NCBI GenBank assembly: GCA_910576845.1
Contig: CAJTJA010000019.1
Coordinates: 1 to 37,528, forward strand
From: an uncultured Oscillibacter sp.
GTDB lineage: Bacteria; Bacillota; Clostridia; Oscillospirales; Oscillospiraceae
Length of the DNA stretch: 37,528 nucleotides
Direction of reading: 5' to 3'
Part shown: positions 29,116 to 37,528 of the stretch, one piece after another
Layout: each line of letters starts with the position of its first letter
How positions within the stretch are numbered: position 1 is the stretch's first letter
The notes under the pieces: model-generated
The model's input: the letters and a program-made list of their open reading frames with translations, nothing else
Database searches by the model: none
What the model was told of the DNA's origin: nothing
Position numbers and translations under genes: made by a program

Positions 29116-32100
29116 ATGTCATTTGTGTCTCCGCTGTACAGCTCCCGGTTTGAGCACGACGCCTGCGGCATTGGCGCGGTTGTGGACATCCGGGGACGAA
29201 AGTCCCATGGGACGGTGGACAGCGCTTTAAAAATCGTGGAAAAGCTGGAGCACCGTGCCGGAAAGGATGCCGCCGGAGAGACCGGCGACGGCGTGGGCCT
29301 GCTGCTCCAGGTGCCCCACAGGTTGATGGTAAAAGCCACCGGTAACCTCGGAATCGCTCTGGGGGGTGAACGGGATTACGGCGTGGGGGTGTTCTTCTTC
29401 CCCCAGGACAGGGTCAGGCGGGCCCAGGCCCAAAAGATGCTGGAGATCATTGTGGACAAGGAGGGACTGGAGTTCCTGGGCTGGCGGGACGTGCCGGTCC
29501 ATTCGGAGGTGCTGGGGGAGAAGGCGAGAAGCTGTATGCCCCATATCTGCCACTGCTTCGTGAAGCGCCCGGAGGACTGTGCCCGGGGTCTGGAGTTCGA
29601 CCGGAGGCTGTATGTTGTCCGGCGGGTATTTGAACAGTCCAATGTCAATACCTATATCCCCTCTTTCTCCAGCCGGACGATTGTCTATAAGGGAATGTTT
29701 CTGGTGGAGCAGCTGCGGCAGTTCTATGCCGATTTGACGGACCCGGACTGTCAGAGCGCCATCGCCCTGGTCCACTCCCGTTTCTCCACCAATACCTCCC
29801 CCTCCTGGGAGAGGGCGCACCCCAACCGGTATATTCTCCACAACGGGGAGATCAACACCATCCGGGGAAATGCGGACCGGATGCTGGCCCGGGAGGAGAC
29901 CGTCTCCTCTCCCGTTATGGATGACGATATGGATAAGATTCTGCCCGTTGTGGACCAGAACGGGTCAGATTCCGCTATGCTGGACAACACCCTGGAGTTC
30001 CTGATGATGAACGGTATGGAGCTGCCTCAGGCCGTCATGCTCTGCATCCCGGAGCCCTGGGCTAAGGATAAGCGGATGGACCGGGAGAAGCGGGATTTCT
30101 ACCACTATTACGCCACCATGATGGAGCCCTGGGACGGGCCCGCCGCCATCGTCTTCTCTGATGGCGACACCGTGGGGGCGGTGCTGGACCGGAACGGACT
30201 TCGGCCCTGCCGGTGGTATCTCACAGACAATCAACAATTGATTCTCTCCTCCGAGGTGGGCGTGCTGGATGTGCCGCCGGAGTGCATTGTAAAAAAGTCC
30301 CGCCTTCAGCCGGGACGGATGCTGCTGGCGGACCTCCGGGAAGGCCGGCTGGTGGACGACGCGGAACTCAAATCCCGGTATGCCCGCCGCCAGCCTTACG
30401 GCGAGTGGCTGGACGCCAATCTGATTCACCTCCGTGACCTCCCCATTCCCAACAAGCGGGTGGAGACCCATCCTCAGGAGCTGCGGGACCGGCTGTATAA
30501 GGCCTTCGGCTACACCTATGAGGAGGTGAAGGATGCCATTCTCCCCATGGCCCAGGATGGGATGGAGCCCACCTCCGCCATGGGGGTGGACACGCCGCTG
30601 GCGGTACTCAGCGAGCGCCGCCAACCCCTGTTCAACTACTTCAAGCAGCTTTTCGCCCAAGTGACGAATCCCCCCATCGACGCCATCCGGGAAGAAATTG
30701 TCACCGACACCACCGTTTATGTGGGCCCCAGCGGCAACCTGCTGGAAGAGAATGCGTCCAACTGTACGGTTCTTCAAATCCAAAACCCCATTTTGACCTC
30801 GGTGGACCTGATGAAAATTCGGCATATGGACCGCCCGGGCTTCCATGTGGAGACCGTTTCCCTGCTGTACTACAAGGGATCCCCTCTGGCCAACGCCTTG
30901 GACCGTCTGGTGGTGAATGTAGACCGGGCCTATAAGAAGGGCGCCAACATTGTCATTCTCTCAGACCGGGGCGTGGACGAGAATCACGTGGCGATTCCCT
31001 CTCTCCTGGCGGTGAGTACCCTGGAGCAGCACCTGGTTCGGACCAAAAAACGGACAGCGGTCTCCATGGTTCTGGAGAGCGCGGAGCCCCGGGACGTCCA
31101 CCATTTTGCAACGCTTCTGGGATACGGTGCCCAGGCGATCAATCCCTATCTGGCCCAGGAGTGCGTGGAGGAGCTGGTGGAGCGGGGACTGCTGGACAAG
31201 GAGTCCTCCGTGGCCGTCAGGGACTACAATGAGGCCATTCTCCACGGAATTGTGAAGATCGCCTCCAAAATGGGAATCTCCACCATCCAGTCCTACCAGT
31301 CCGCCCAGATTTTTGAGTGCGTGGGCATCAACAGGGCCACTGTGGACCGGTACTTCACCAACACGGTCAGCCGTGTGGAGGGCGTGGGGCTGGAGGAAAT
31401 TGGAGAGGGCGTAGAGTGGAATCACAGTCAGGCTTTCGACCCTCTGAGTCTGGGTTTTGACTCCACGCTGGATTCCGCAGGGATTCACAAGCTCCGTTCC
31501 GGACCGGACAAAGAGGACCATATGTACAACCCGCGCACCATTCTCCTTCTGCAGAAGGCAGCGCGGGAAGGGAGCTATGAGATTTTTAAGGAGTACAGTG
31601 CCCTGGTGGACTTTGCCGACAAACCCCACACGCTGCGGGGCCTGTTGGATTTCCGTGTTTCGGAGGACGGGGGAATCCCCCTGGAAGAGGTGGAACCGGT
31701 GGAGAGCATTGTCCGGCGGTTCAAGACCGGGGCCATGAGCTATGGCTCCATCTCCCAGGAGGCCCACGAGTGCATGGCTATTGCGATGAACCGCATTGGC
31801 GGAAAATCCAACTCCGGCGAGGGCGGCGAGGCACGGGAGCGGCTGAGCAGTGACCGCCGCTCCGCCATCAAACAGGTGGCCTCGGGCCGCTTCGGCGTCA
31901 CCAGTGAGTATTTGGTCAGCGCTGATGAGCTTCAGATCAAGATGGCCCAGGGGGCCAAGCCCGGCGAGGGGGGGCACCTGCCGGGGAAAAAGGTATATCC
32001 CTGGATTGCCAGGACCCGGTGTTCTACCCCCGGCGTGACCCTGATCTCCCCGCCGCCCCACCATGACATCTACTCCATCGAGGACCTGGCCCAACTGATT

Positions 32101-33639
32101 TATGATTTGAAAAACGCAAACCGGTTCGCCCGGATCAGTGTCAAACTGGTCAGCGAGGCCGGAGTGGGTACGATTGCCGCCGGCGTTGCCAAGGCCGGGG
32201 CGCAGGTGGTGCTGATCTCCGGCCACGACGGCGGTACCGGAGCGGCCCCCCGCAGCTCCATTCAGGGGGCGGGCCTGCCCTGGGAGCTGGGGGTGGCGGA
32301 GGCCCATCAGACCCTGATACAAAACGGCCTCCGCCAGCAGGTGGTGATTGAAGCCGATGGCAAGCTGATGACAGGCCGGGACGTGGCAATTGCCTGTATG
32401 CTGGGGGCGGAGGAATTCGGTTTTGCCACCGCGCCCCTGGTGGCCATGGGCTGCTGCATGATGCGGGTGTGTAATCTGGACACCTGTCCCGCCGGTATTG
32501 CCACCCAGGACCCAGAGCTCCGGAAGCGGTTTTCCGGCAGGCCTGAGTACGTGGAGAACTTTATGTATTTTGTAGCGCGGGAGCTGCGGGAGTACATGGC
32601 CTCCCTGGGCGTACGGACCGTGGACGAGCTGGTGGGCCGGTGCGATTTGCTGCGGGTTCGGGAAAAACTGATAACTCGCCGGGCGGAGGCCCTGAATCTG
32701 GACGCACTGCTGCAAAATCCCTGTGGTGACCATGTGCCCCACTTCGACCCCGCCGCAGTCTACGACTTTCAGCTGGAGAGGACGGCGGATATGCGGGTGC
32801 TGATGGAAAAACTGGGAAAAAGTCTCAGGGACAGGAGGAGCGGGCGTCTGGATATCCGGATTTCCTCCACGGACCGGGCTTTCGGCACCCTGTTCGGTTC
32901 AGAGATCACCCGAACCTGCGAAAACGGCCTGCCGGAGGACAGCTATGTCATCACCTGCCGCGGCGGCGGCGGGCAGTCCTTCGGGGCATTTATCCCCAGG
33001 GGGCTGACGCTGGACCTGGAGGGGGACTGCAACGATGGATTCGGCAAGGGCCTCTCCGGCGGCAAGCTGATTCTGCATCCACCGGCGGGGGGGACCAGGT
33101 TTAAGCCGGGGGAGAACATCATCGTGGGCAACGTGGCTCTCTATGGAGCCACCGGCGGCAAGGCCTTCATCAACGGTATGGCCGGAGAGCGCTTCTGCGT
33201 CCGCAACTCCGGCGCCTCCGCTGTGGTGGAGGGCGTGGGCGACCATGGCTGCGAGTACATGACCGGAGGCCGGGCAGTGATCCTGGGGCCCACCGGGAAG
33301 AACTTTGCGGCGGGCATGTCCGGCGGCGTGGCCTACGTGCTGGACGAACGGCATGATTTGTATCTCCGCCTCAATAAGGAGCAGGTTCAGGCTGCGGAAC
33401 TGACAGAGGCCCACGATATTGCGGAGCTTCGTGCCCTGATTGAGGAGCATGTAGCCGCCACCGGTTCCCCCAGAGGGAAGCAAATTCTGGCGGCGTTCCA
33501 GTCCTATATTCCCTGCTTCAAGAAGGTCATGCCCAGAGACTATGACCGGATGCTTCGGGCTATTGCCCAGCAGGAGGAAAAGGGCATGAGCCGGGAGCAG
33601 GCGGAGATCGAGGCGTTTTATGCCACCGCGAGAGGATAA
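29116..33639 (+). CDS. gltB: Glutamate synthase large subunit
   Basis: A 1507-residue GOGAT alpha subunit that transfers the glutamine amide to 2-oxoglutarate, giving two glutamates. The glutaminase nucleophile is Cys17 (HDACGIGAV) after a 16-residue propeptide. The amidotransferase domain runs to about 410, with HSRFSTNTSPSWERAHPNR. The FMN/synthase domain (about 790-1190) has GGKSNSGEGGE and KPGEGGHLPGKKV. The 3Fe-4S ligands are in GCCMMRVCNLDTCPAGIAT. The C-terminal beta-helix has the usual Gly-rich repeats. Length is typical. It is followed after 14 bases by gltD in the same operon and preceded by a terminator-like leader. Confidence 0.96.
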   Translation: MSFVSPLYSSRFEHDACGIGAVVDIRGRKSHGTVDSALKIVEKLEHRAGKDAAGETGDGVGLLLQVPHRLMVKATGNLGIALGGERDYGVGVFFFPQDRVRRAQAQKMLEIIVDKEGLEFLGWRDVPVHSEVLGEKARSCMPHICHCFVKRPEDCARGLEFDRRLYVVRRVFEQSNVNTYIPSFSSRTIVYKGMFLVEQLRQFYADLTDPDCQSAIALVHSRFSTNTSPSWERAHPNRYILHNGEINTIRGNADRMLAREETVSSPVMDDDMDKILPVVDQNGSDSAMLDNTLEFLMMNGMELPQAVMLCIPEPWAKDKRMDREKRDFYHYYATMMEPWDGPAAIVFSDGDTVGAVLDRNGLRPCRWYLTDNQQLILSSEVGVLDVPPECIVKKSRLQPGRMLLADLREGRLVDDAELKSRYARRQPYGEWLDANLIHLRDLPIPNKRVETHPQELRDRLYKAFGYTYEEVKDAILPMAQDGMEPTSAMGVDTPLAVLSERRQPLFNYFKQLFAQVTNPPIDAIREEIVTDTTVYVGPSGNLLEENASNCTVLQIQNPILTSVDLMKIRHMDRPGFHVETVSLLYYKGSPLANALDRLVVNVDRAYKKGANIVILSDRGVDENHVAIPSLLAVSTLEQHLVRTKKRTAVSMVLESAEPRDVHHFATLLGYGAQAINPYLAQECVEELVERGLLDKESSVAVRDYNEAILHGIVKIASKMGISTIQSYQSAQIFECVGINRATVDRYFTNTVSRVEGVGLEEIGEGVEWNHSQAFDPLSLGFDSTLDSAGIHKLRSGPDKEDHMYNPRTILLLQKAAREGSYEIFKEYSALVDFADKPHTLRGLLDFRVSEDGGIPLEEVEPVESIVRRFKTGAMSYGSISQEAHECMAIAMNRIGGKSNSGEGGEARERLSSDRRSAIKQVASGRFGVTSEYLVSADELQIKMAQGAKPGEGGHLPGKKVYPWIARTRCSTPGVTLISPPPHHDIYSIEDLAQLIYDLKNANRFARISVKLVSEAGVGTIAAGVAKAGAQVVLISGHDGGTGAAPRSSIQGAGLPWELGVAEAHQTLIQNGLRQQVVIEADGKLMTGRDVAIACMLGAEEFGFATAPLVAMGCCMMRVCNLDTCPAGIATQDPELRKRFSGRPEYVENFMYFVARELREYMASLGVRTVDELVGRCDLLRVREKLITRRAEALNLDALLQNPCGDHVPHFDPAAVYDFQLERTADMRVLMEKLGKSLRDRRSGRLDIRISSTDRAFGTLFGSEITRTCENGLPEDSYVITCRGGGGQSFGAFIPRGLTLDLEGDCNDGFGKGLSGGKLILHPPAGGTRFKPGENIIVGNVALYGATGGKAFINGMAGERFCVRNSGASAVVEGVGDHGCEYMTGGRAVILGPTGKNFAAGMSGGVAYVLDERHDLYLRLNKEQVQAAELTEAHDIAELRALIEEHVAATGSPRGKQILAAFQSYIPCFKKVMPRDYDRMLRAIAQQEEKGMSREQAEIEAFYATARG

Positions 33640-33653
33640 GGAGGGGTGACGAT

Positions 33654-35048
33654 ATGGGAAAGATCACTGGATTTTTGGAATATGACCGGCGGGAGCTGGC
33701 GGACCGCCCGCCGCTGGAGCGGGTCCGGGACTGGGAGCCCTTCCGCATCCCTCTGACGGCGGATGCCCGCCGGGAACAGGGAGGGCGGTGTATGAACTGC
33801 GGCGTCCCATTCTGCCAATCCGGCATTCGGTGGGAGGGGCGGGACTTTGGCTGTCCCCTGCATAATTTGATTCCCGAGTGGAACGACATGATCCATGCGG
33901 GGAACCCCTCTCATGCCCTGAGCCGTCTGCTGAAAACCAATAATTTCCCGGAGTTCACCGGGCGGGTCTGCCCTGCGCCCTGCGAGGAGGCGTGCATCTG
34001 TGGAATGTACGGCGATGCCGTGACCATCCGGGACAACGAGCTGAGCGTCATAGAGGAGGCCTTTGCCGCCAGGGCGGTGCGGCGCCGCCGTCCGCCTCAG
34101 TGGTCGGGAAAGAAGGTGGCGGTGGTGGGTTCCGGCCCGGCGGGCCTGGCGGCGGCGGACCAGCTGAATCACCGGGGCCACTCTGTCACCGTTGTGGAGC
34201 GGGAGGAGTGGCCCGGAGGGCTTTTGACCTACGGCATTCCCAATATGAAGCTGCCCAAGGACATCGTAAAGCGCAGAATTGACCTGATGACGGACGAGGG
34301 TGTCAGCTTTGTCACCGGTGTGGATGCGGCGGACCCCCAGGTGGCCCAGAGGCTGCTGCGGGACTATGACGCGGTAATCCTCTGCTGCGGCGCGGAGCGG
34401 CCCCGCCCCCTTGGATTGGAGACAGAGGGAATCTCCGGCATCTGCTACGGCACGGAGTTTTTGAAGGCCGCTGTGGAGCGGCGGCAGTTTGGTAAAACGC
34501 CCGCCGTTCCCACAGCGGAGGGGCGGGACGTGATCATCATCGGTACCGGCGACACCGCCTCCGACTGCGTGGCCACGGCCCTGCGGCAGGGATGCCGGTC
34601 CATTGCACAGCTGGTGCGCCGTCCGGAGGCAGACTACCTGCAAAACGGTGTTCTGCCCCGGGACTGTGCCCATGAGGAGGCTGCTGCCCTGTTTGGAGAG
34701 GATCCCAGGCGGTTTGGCGTGCAAATTAAGGAGATCCGTGTGGAGAACGGCGCACTGACCGCCGTGACCACCACGGAGGGAAACGCTCTGCCCTGCGGGC
34801 TCCTGATCGCCGCCACCGGCTTTGCCGGATGCGCGGGCGAAGTGTGCAAGGCCTTCGGCGTGGCCTGGGATGAGACGGTCCGGACTTCGGAGGGCGGCTT
34901 TGCCACCACCGTGGAGAAGGTCTTTGCCGCCGGGGATATGCGCCGGGGCCAGTCTCTTGTGGTATGGGCCATCGCGGAGGGGCGGAGTGCCGCCGCGGAG
35001 GTGGATGCGTACCTCAATGGCTGCACCAATCTTGTACGGGTGGTATAG
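33654..35048 (+). CDS. gltD: Glutamate synthase small subunit
   Basis: A 464-residue FAD/4Fe-4S reductase that supplies electrons from NAD(P)H to GltB. The N-terminus has the double cluster region RCMNCGVPFCQSG and CPAPCEEACICG. The FAD site is VAVVGSGPAGLAAADQL and the following strand VVEREEWPGGLLTYG. The NAD(P)H site is VIIIGTGDTASDCVATA. The C-terminal FAGDMRRGQSLVVWAIAEGR region contacts FAD. AAGGAGGGG lies before the ATG. Co-transcribed with gltB; the next gene has its own promoter. Confidence 0.95.
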   Translation: MGKITGFLEYDRRELADRPPLERVRDWEPFRIPLTADARREQGGRCMNCGVPFCQSGIRWEGRDFGCPLHNLIPEWNDMIHAGNPSHALSRLLKTNNFPEFTGRVCPAPCEEACICGMYGDAVTIRDNELSVIEEAFAARAVRRRRPPQWSGKKVAVVGSGPAGLAAADQLNHRGHSVTVVEREEWPGGLLTYGIPNMKLPKDIVKRRIDLMTDEGVSFVTGVDAADPQVAQRLLRDYDAVILCCGAERPRPLGLETEGISGICYGTEFLKAAVERRQFGKTPAVPTAEGRDVIIIGTGDTASDCVATALRQGCRSIAQLVRRPEADYLQNGVLPRDCAHEEAAALFGEDPRRFGVQIKEIRVENGALTAVTTTEGNALPCGLLIAATGFAGCAGEVCKAFGVAWDETVRTSEGGFATTVEKVFAAGDMRRGQSLVVWAIAEGRSAAAEVDAYLNGCTNLVRVV

Positions 35049-35154
35049 GTTCTGGAAAGAGAAATGCCCATCGTGGAAAGTTCATGAAAATTTTTTCACG
35101 GCAGCGGAATTTTCCGATGTTTCGGCCAAGATTTCCGAAAACCCTGAAAAATGA

Positions 35155-35244
35155 TTGACAGGGCCCCGGCGAGGGCGTATAATGCCCCCATAAAGGCAAA
35201 GGCGTCTTTAGGGAGTATTCCCGGAAGGCGCCTTTGCCCTTTTT
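35155..35244 (+). promoter_or_regulatory. Consensus promoter and terminator-like leader of the GSIII gene
   Basis: TTGACA (35155-35160) and TATAAT (35178-35183) are perfect and 17 bases apart. Eleven bases later a hairpin starts (35195-35238): GGCAAAGGCG pairs exactly with CGCCTTTGCC. TCTT/AAGG extends it with one wobble, and GGGA/TCCC closes a GTAT loop. Five T's follow at 35240-35244. It shares GCAAAGGCG with the glnA and amt-PII leaders. The rest of the 226-base gap after gltD shows nothing else. Confidence 0.8.
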
Positions 35245-35274
35245 ATGCGTTGATCGCGGAAAGGGTGAACGAAC

Positions 35275-37371
35275 ATGGCAGCACTGCCAGAGTATTTCGG
35301 AAGTTTGGTATTTGATGATCGGGTGATGAAAGCGAATCTGTCCGCCGAAGTGTACCAGTCTCTTCGCAGGACCATTGATGAGGACGCGAGGCTGGATATT
35401 GGCGTGGCCAACGCGGTGGCCTCCGCTATGCGGGATTGGGCGGTGGCCCATGGGGCAACCCACTTTACCCACTGGTTTCAGCCCCTTACCGGTGTTACCG
35501 CCGAGAAGCACGACAGTTTTATCTCACCCGCTCCGGACGGCGGCGTCATCATGGAGTTCTCAGGCAAAGAGTTGATCCGAGGAGAGCCGGATGCCTCCTC
35601 TTTCCCATCCGGCGGACTGCGGGCCACCTTTGAGGCCCGGGGCTACACCGCGTGGGACCCCACCTCCTACGCGTTTATCAAGGACCGGATATTGTGCATT
35701 CCCACCGCCTTCTGCGGCTACAATGGTGAGGCGCTGGACAAGAAGACGCCTCTGCTGCGCTCCATGGAGGCGCTGAACCGACAGGCGCTGCGCATTCTGC
35801 GCTTGTTTGGAAACACGGAGGTAAAGCGGGTAAGCACCGCTGCGGGCCCGGAGCAGGAGTATTTCCTGGTGGACGCCAAGCTGTGGGAGCAGCGCCGGGA
35901 CCTGCGCTTCACCGGACGCACGCTTTTCGGTGCCCGGCCTCCCAAGGGACAGGAGATGGATGACCACTACTTTGGGACGATCAAGCCCCGAGTGGCCGCC
36001 TACATGGAGGATCTGAATCAGGAGCTTTGGAAGCTGGGCATCCTGGCCAAGACCCAGCACAACGAGGTGGCTCCGGCTCAGCATGAACTGGCCCTCATCT
36101 ACTCCACCACGAATGTTTCCACAGACCACAACCAGCTGACTATGGAGATCATGCAGAAAGTAGCCGCCCGCCACGGCCTGGTCTGTCTGCTCCACGAGAA
36201 ACCCTTTGAGGGCGTGAACGGCTCCGGCAAGCACAACAACTGGTCGTTGTCCACTGACGCCGGCGTCAATCTCCTCTCTCCCGGAGAGACGCCCTATGAA
36301 AACGCCCAGTTCCTGCTGTTTTTGTGCGCCGTTATCCAGGCGGTGGATGACTTTCAGGACCTTCTGCGCATCTCAGTAGCCACCGCCGGAAATGACCACA
36401 GACTGGGAGCCAACGAGGCTCCGCCCGCCGTGGTGTCCATGTTCCTGGGCGAGGAGCTGACGGCCATTCTGGACGCAATCGAGCATGACACGCCCTACAC
36501 CGGTGTGAAGGCAGGGAAGGTGAAGCTGGGAGCGGACGTTCTGCCCCGGTTCCGCCGGGATACCACTGACCGCAACCGAACCTCGCCCTTTGCCTTTACG
36601 GGAAATAAGTTTGAATTCCGCATGGTGGGTTCCTCAGACTCCATCGCCTGTGCCAACATTATGCTCAATGCCGCCATGGCCGAGAGCCTGAAGCGCTTTG
36701 CCGATCAGCTGGAGGGAATGGAGGACTTTGAATCCGCCCTGCAGGGCCTGATCCGTGATACCATTCGTGACCACAAGCGGATTATCTTCAACGGCAACGG
36801 CTACGATGCCGCCTGGATCGAGGCGGCTGTCGGTCAGAGGGGGCTGATGAACTATCCCAGTACGCCGGACTGCGTTCCCCATCTGCTGGACCAGAAGAAC
36901 GTGGATATGCTCACCTCCCACGGCGTGTATACCAAGGCGGAACTGGTTTCCCGCTGCGAGGTCACGCTGGACAACTACTGTAAGACCATTTTCATTGAGG
37001 CCAGGACCATGGCGGACATGGCCCGTACCGAGATCCTTCCCGCCATACAGGCATTTGCTGCCGACACCGCAAGGGCAGCGGCCGGCAAAAAGGCGCTGAG
37101 TCCCAGCTGTGCCTGTGCGTATGAGATGGCGTTGGTAGAGAAGCTGTCCGGTCTCACAGATCAGATTGACACCGGGACAGCGGAGCTGGAGCGGCTGGTG
37201 GAGGAACTGGCAGGAGCCGGCGATATAAGGACGGAGTCCGAGCGCATCCGGGACCGGGTGCTGCCGCAGATGGAACGGCTGCGCCGGGCTTGCGATGAGG
37301 CAGAGACCGTCACCGCAAAGAAGTACTGGCCATTTCCCAACTATGGCGACCTGCTGTTTAGTGTGAGATAA
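35275..37371 (+). CDS. glnN: Glutamine synthetase type III
   Basis: A 698-residue GSIII, the large glutamine synthetase of some anaerobes, cyanobacteria and Bacteroidetes. Diagnostic blocks are FSGKELIRGEPDASSFPSGG near the N-terminus, AAGPEQEYFLVD, KTQHNEVAPAQHELALIY, GSGKHNNWSLST and GNDHRLGANEAPPA. The helical C-terminus (KKYWPFPNYGDLLFSVR) is typical. It duplicates the reaction of the GSI encoded 10 kb upstream but is unrelated in size and subunit interface. Its own consensus promoter and leader hairpin suggest a distinct nitrogen-dependent use, for example high-affinity assimilation (inference). Ribosome site AAAGGGTGA. Confidence 0.95.
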   Translation: MAALPEYFGSLVFDDRVMKANLSAEVYQSLRRTIDEDARLDIGVANAVASAMRDWAVAHGATHFTHWFQPLTGVTAEKHDSFISPAPDGGVIMEFSGKELIRGEPDASSFPSGGLRATFEARGYTAWDPTSYAFIKDRILCIPTAFCGYNGEALDKKTPLLRSMEALNRQALRILRLFGNTEVKRVSTAAGPEQEYFLVDAKLWEQRRDLRFTGRTLFGARPPKGQEMDDHYFGTIKPRVAAYMEDLNQELWKLGILAKTQHNEVAPAQHELALIYSTTNVSTDHNQLTMEIMQKVAARHGLVCLLHEKPFEGVNGSGKHNNWSLSTDAGVNLLSPGETPYENAQFLLFLCAVIQAVDDFQDLLRISVATAGNDHRLGANEAPPAVVSMFLGEELTAILDAIEHDTPYTGVKAGKVKLGADVLPRFRRDTTDRNRTSPFAFTGNKFEFRMVGSSDSIACANIMLNAAMAESLKRFADQLEGMEDFESALQGLIRDTIRDHKRIIFNGNGYDAAWIEAAVGQRGLMNYPSTPDCVPHLLDQKNVDMLTSHGVYTKAELVSRCEVTLDNYCKTIFIEARTMADMARTEILPAIQAFAADTARAAAGKKALSPSCACAYEMALVEKLSGLTDQIDTGTAELERLVEELAGAGDIRTESERIRDRVLPQMERLRRACDEAETVTAKKYWPFPNYGDLLFSVR

Positions 37372-37469
37372 CAGGGGGAACGGGACCGGGCGGCAATATC
37401 CTCTGAAGAGCAGGAAGCTGTTTGGGATATGGGGAACAGCAGTTTCCAAATAACTAAAAAAAACTGCAA

Positions 37470-37511
37470 AAAGCCGCGGAGTTCTGTCGACTGACAGGAC
37501 TCCGCAGCTTT
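37470..37511. terminator. Hairpin terminator after the GSIII gene
   Basis: A 19-bp arm pair (37470-37488 with 37493-37511), one mismatch and one wobble, loop GACT, flanked by A's before and three T's at the end of the stem. It probably ends the GSIII transcript and, with the preceding A-run, could also work on the minus strand. Nothing else is seen in the last 157 bases. Confidence 0.65.
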
Positions 37512-37528
37512 ACATGGAACACAAAAAT

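Noticed and set aside
30961..32742. A 593-codon open frame antisense to gltB
   Set aside because: Opposite conserved FMN and Fe-S regions of glutamate synthase; translation has no family features.

Overview
The window looks like a chromosomal segment from a high-GC member of the Clostridia, probably a gut Oscillospiraceae relative. That assignment is inference from gene content: a type II pantothenate kinase, a CD1871A-like CXXC micro-protein, a glnA followed by an ANTAR-domain regulator, an Amt fused to PII, and a type III glutamine synthetase, with sigma-A-like promoters and good Shine-Dalgarno sites. No rRNA, tRNA, CRISPR array or intact mobile element was seen.

Layout. (1) 1-3.2 kb: the 3' end of a type II pantothenate kinase, a small DUF5655-like protein, a sugar nucleotidyltransferase and a secreted SGNH/GDSL hydrolase. 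(2) 3.5-5.2 kb: an overlapping redox trio made of a TlpA-like thioredoxin lipoprotein, a 47-residue CXXC protein and a polytopic 4Fe-4S membrane protein. (3) 5.4-8.2 kb: a secreted Gly/Cys-rich protein divergent from an OmpR-type two-component system. (4) 8.5-21.2 kb: a large catabolic locus. It holds a TctCBA tricarboxylate-type transporter, an IlvD/Edd dehydratase, a 3-hydroxyacyl-CoA dehydrogenase-family enzyme, a flavodoxin-fold reductase, a FabZ-like hot-dog protein, a beta-keto acid cleavage enzyme (BKACE), a TIM-barrel isomerase, a LacI-type regulator, a PPC/DUF296 protein, an AEC permease and an RpiB-type isomerase. (5) 21.2-24.2 kb: a relic of a second hydroxyacyl-CoA dehydrogenase and a chemoreceptor/FMN-binding lipoprotein operon. 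(6) 24.2-25.0 kb: mostly gene-free, with an IS3-type transposase relic. (7) 25.0-37.5 kb: a nitrogen-assimilation block of glnA (GSI), an ANTAR regulator, an amt-PII fusion, gltB-gltD and a GSIII gene.

Two regulatory systems stand out. In the catabolic locus, five near-identical 13-bp sites (consensus TGTAAACGTTTTC) lie at or just after predicted transcription starts, or in leaders, of the tct genes, the enzyme operon, the LacI-type gene and the PPC gene. The regulator and enzyme operon promoters are back to back and share one -35 heptamer. The genes suggest import of a carboxylate, dehydration and/or oxidation to a beta-keto acid, and BKACE cleavage to acetoacetate plus an acyl-CoA. The substrate cannot be read from the sequence.

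In the nitrogen block, glnA, amt-PII, gltB and the GSIII gene each have a consensus-like promoter whose -10 is followed within 10-13 nt by a terminator-like hairpin. Three of the four hairpins share the stem word GCAAAGGCG. The ANTAR protein encoded directly after glnA is the obvious candidate to act on these leaders. It lacks the receiver phospho-acceptor Asp, and the leaders lack the usual tandem hexaloop ANTAR target, so the signal and RNA element may differ from characterised systems. This is the strongest candidate for an undescribed system in the window.
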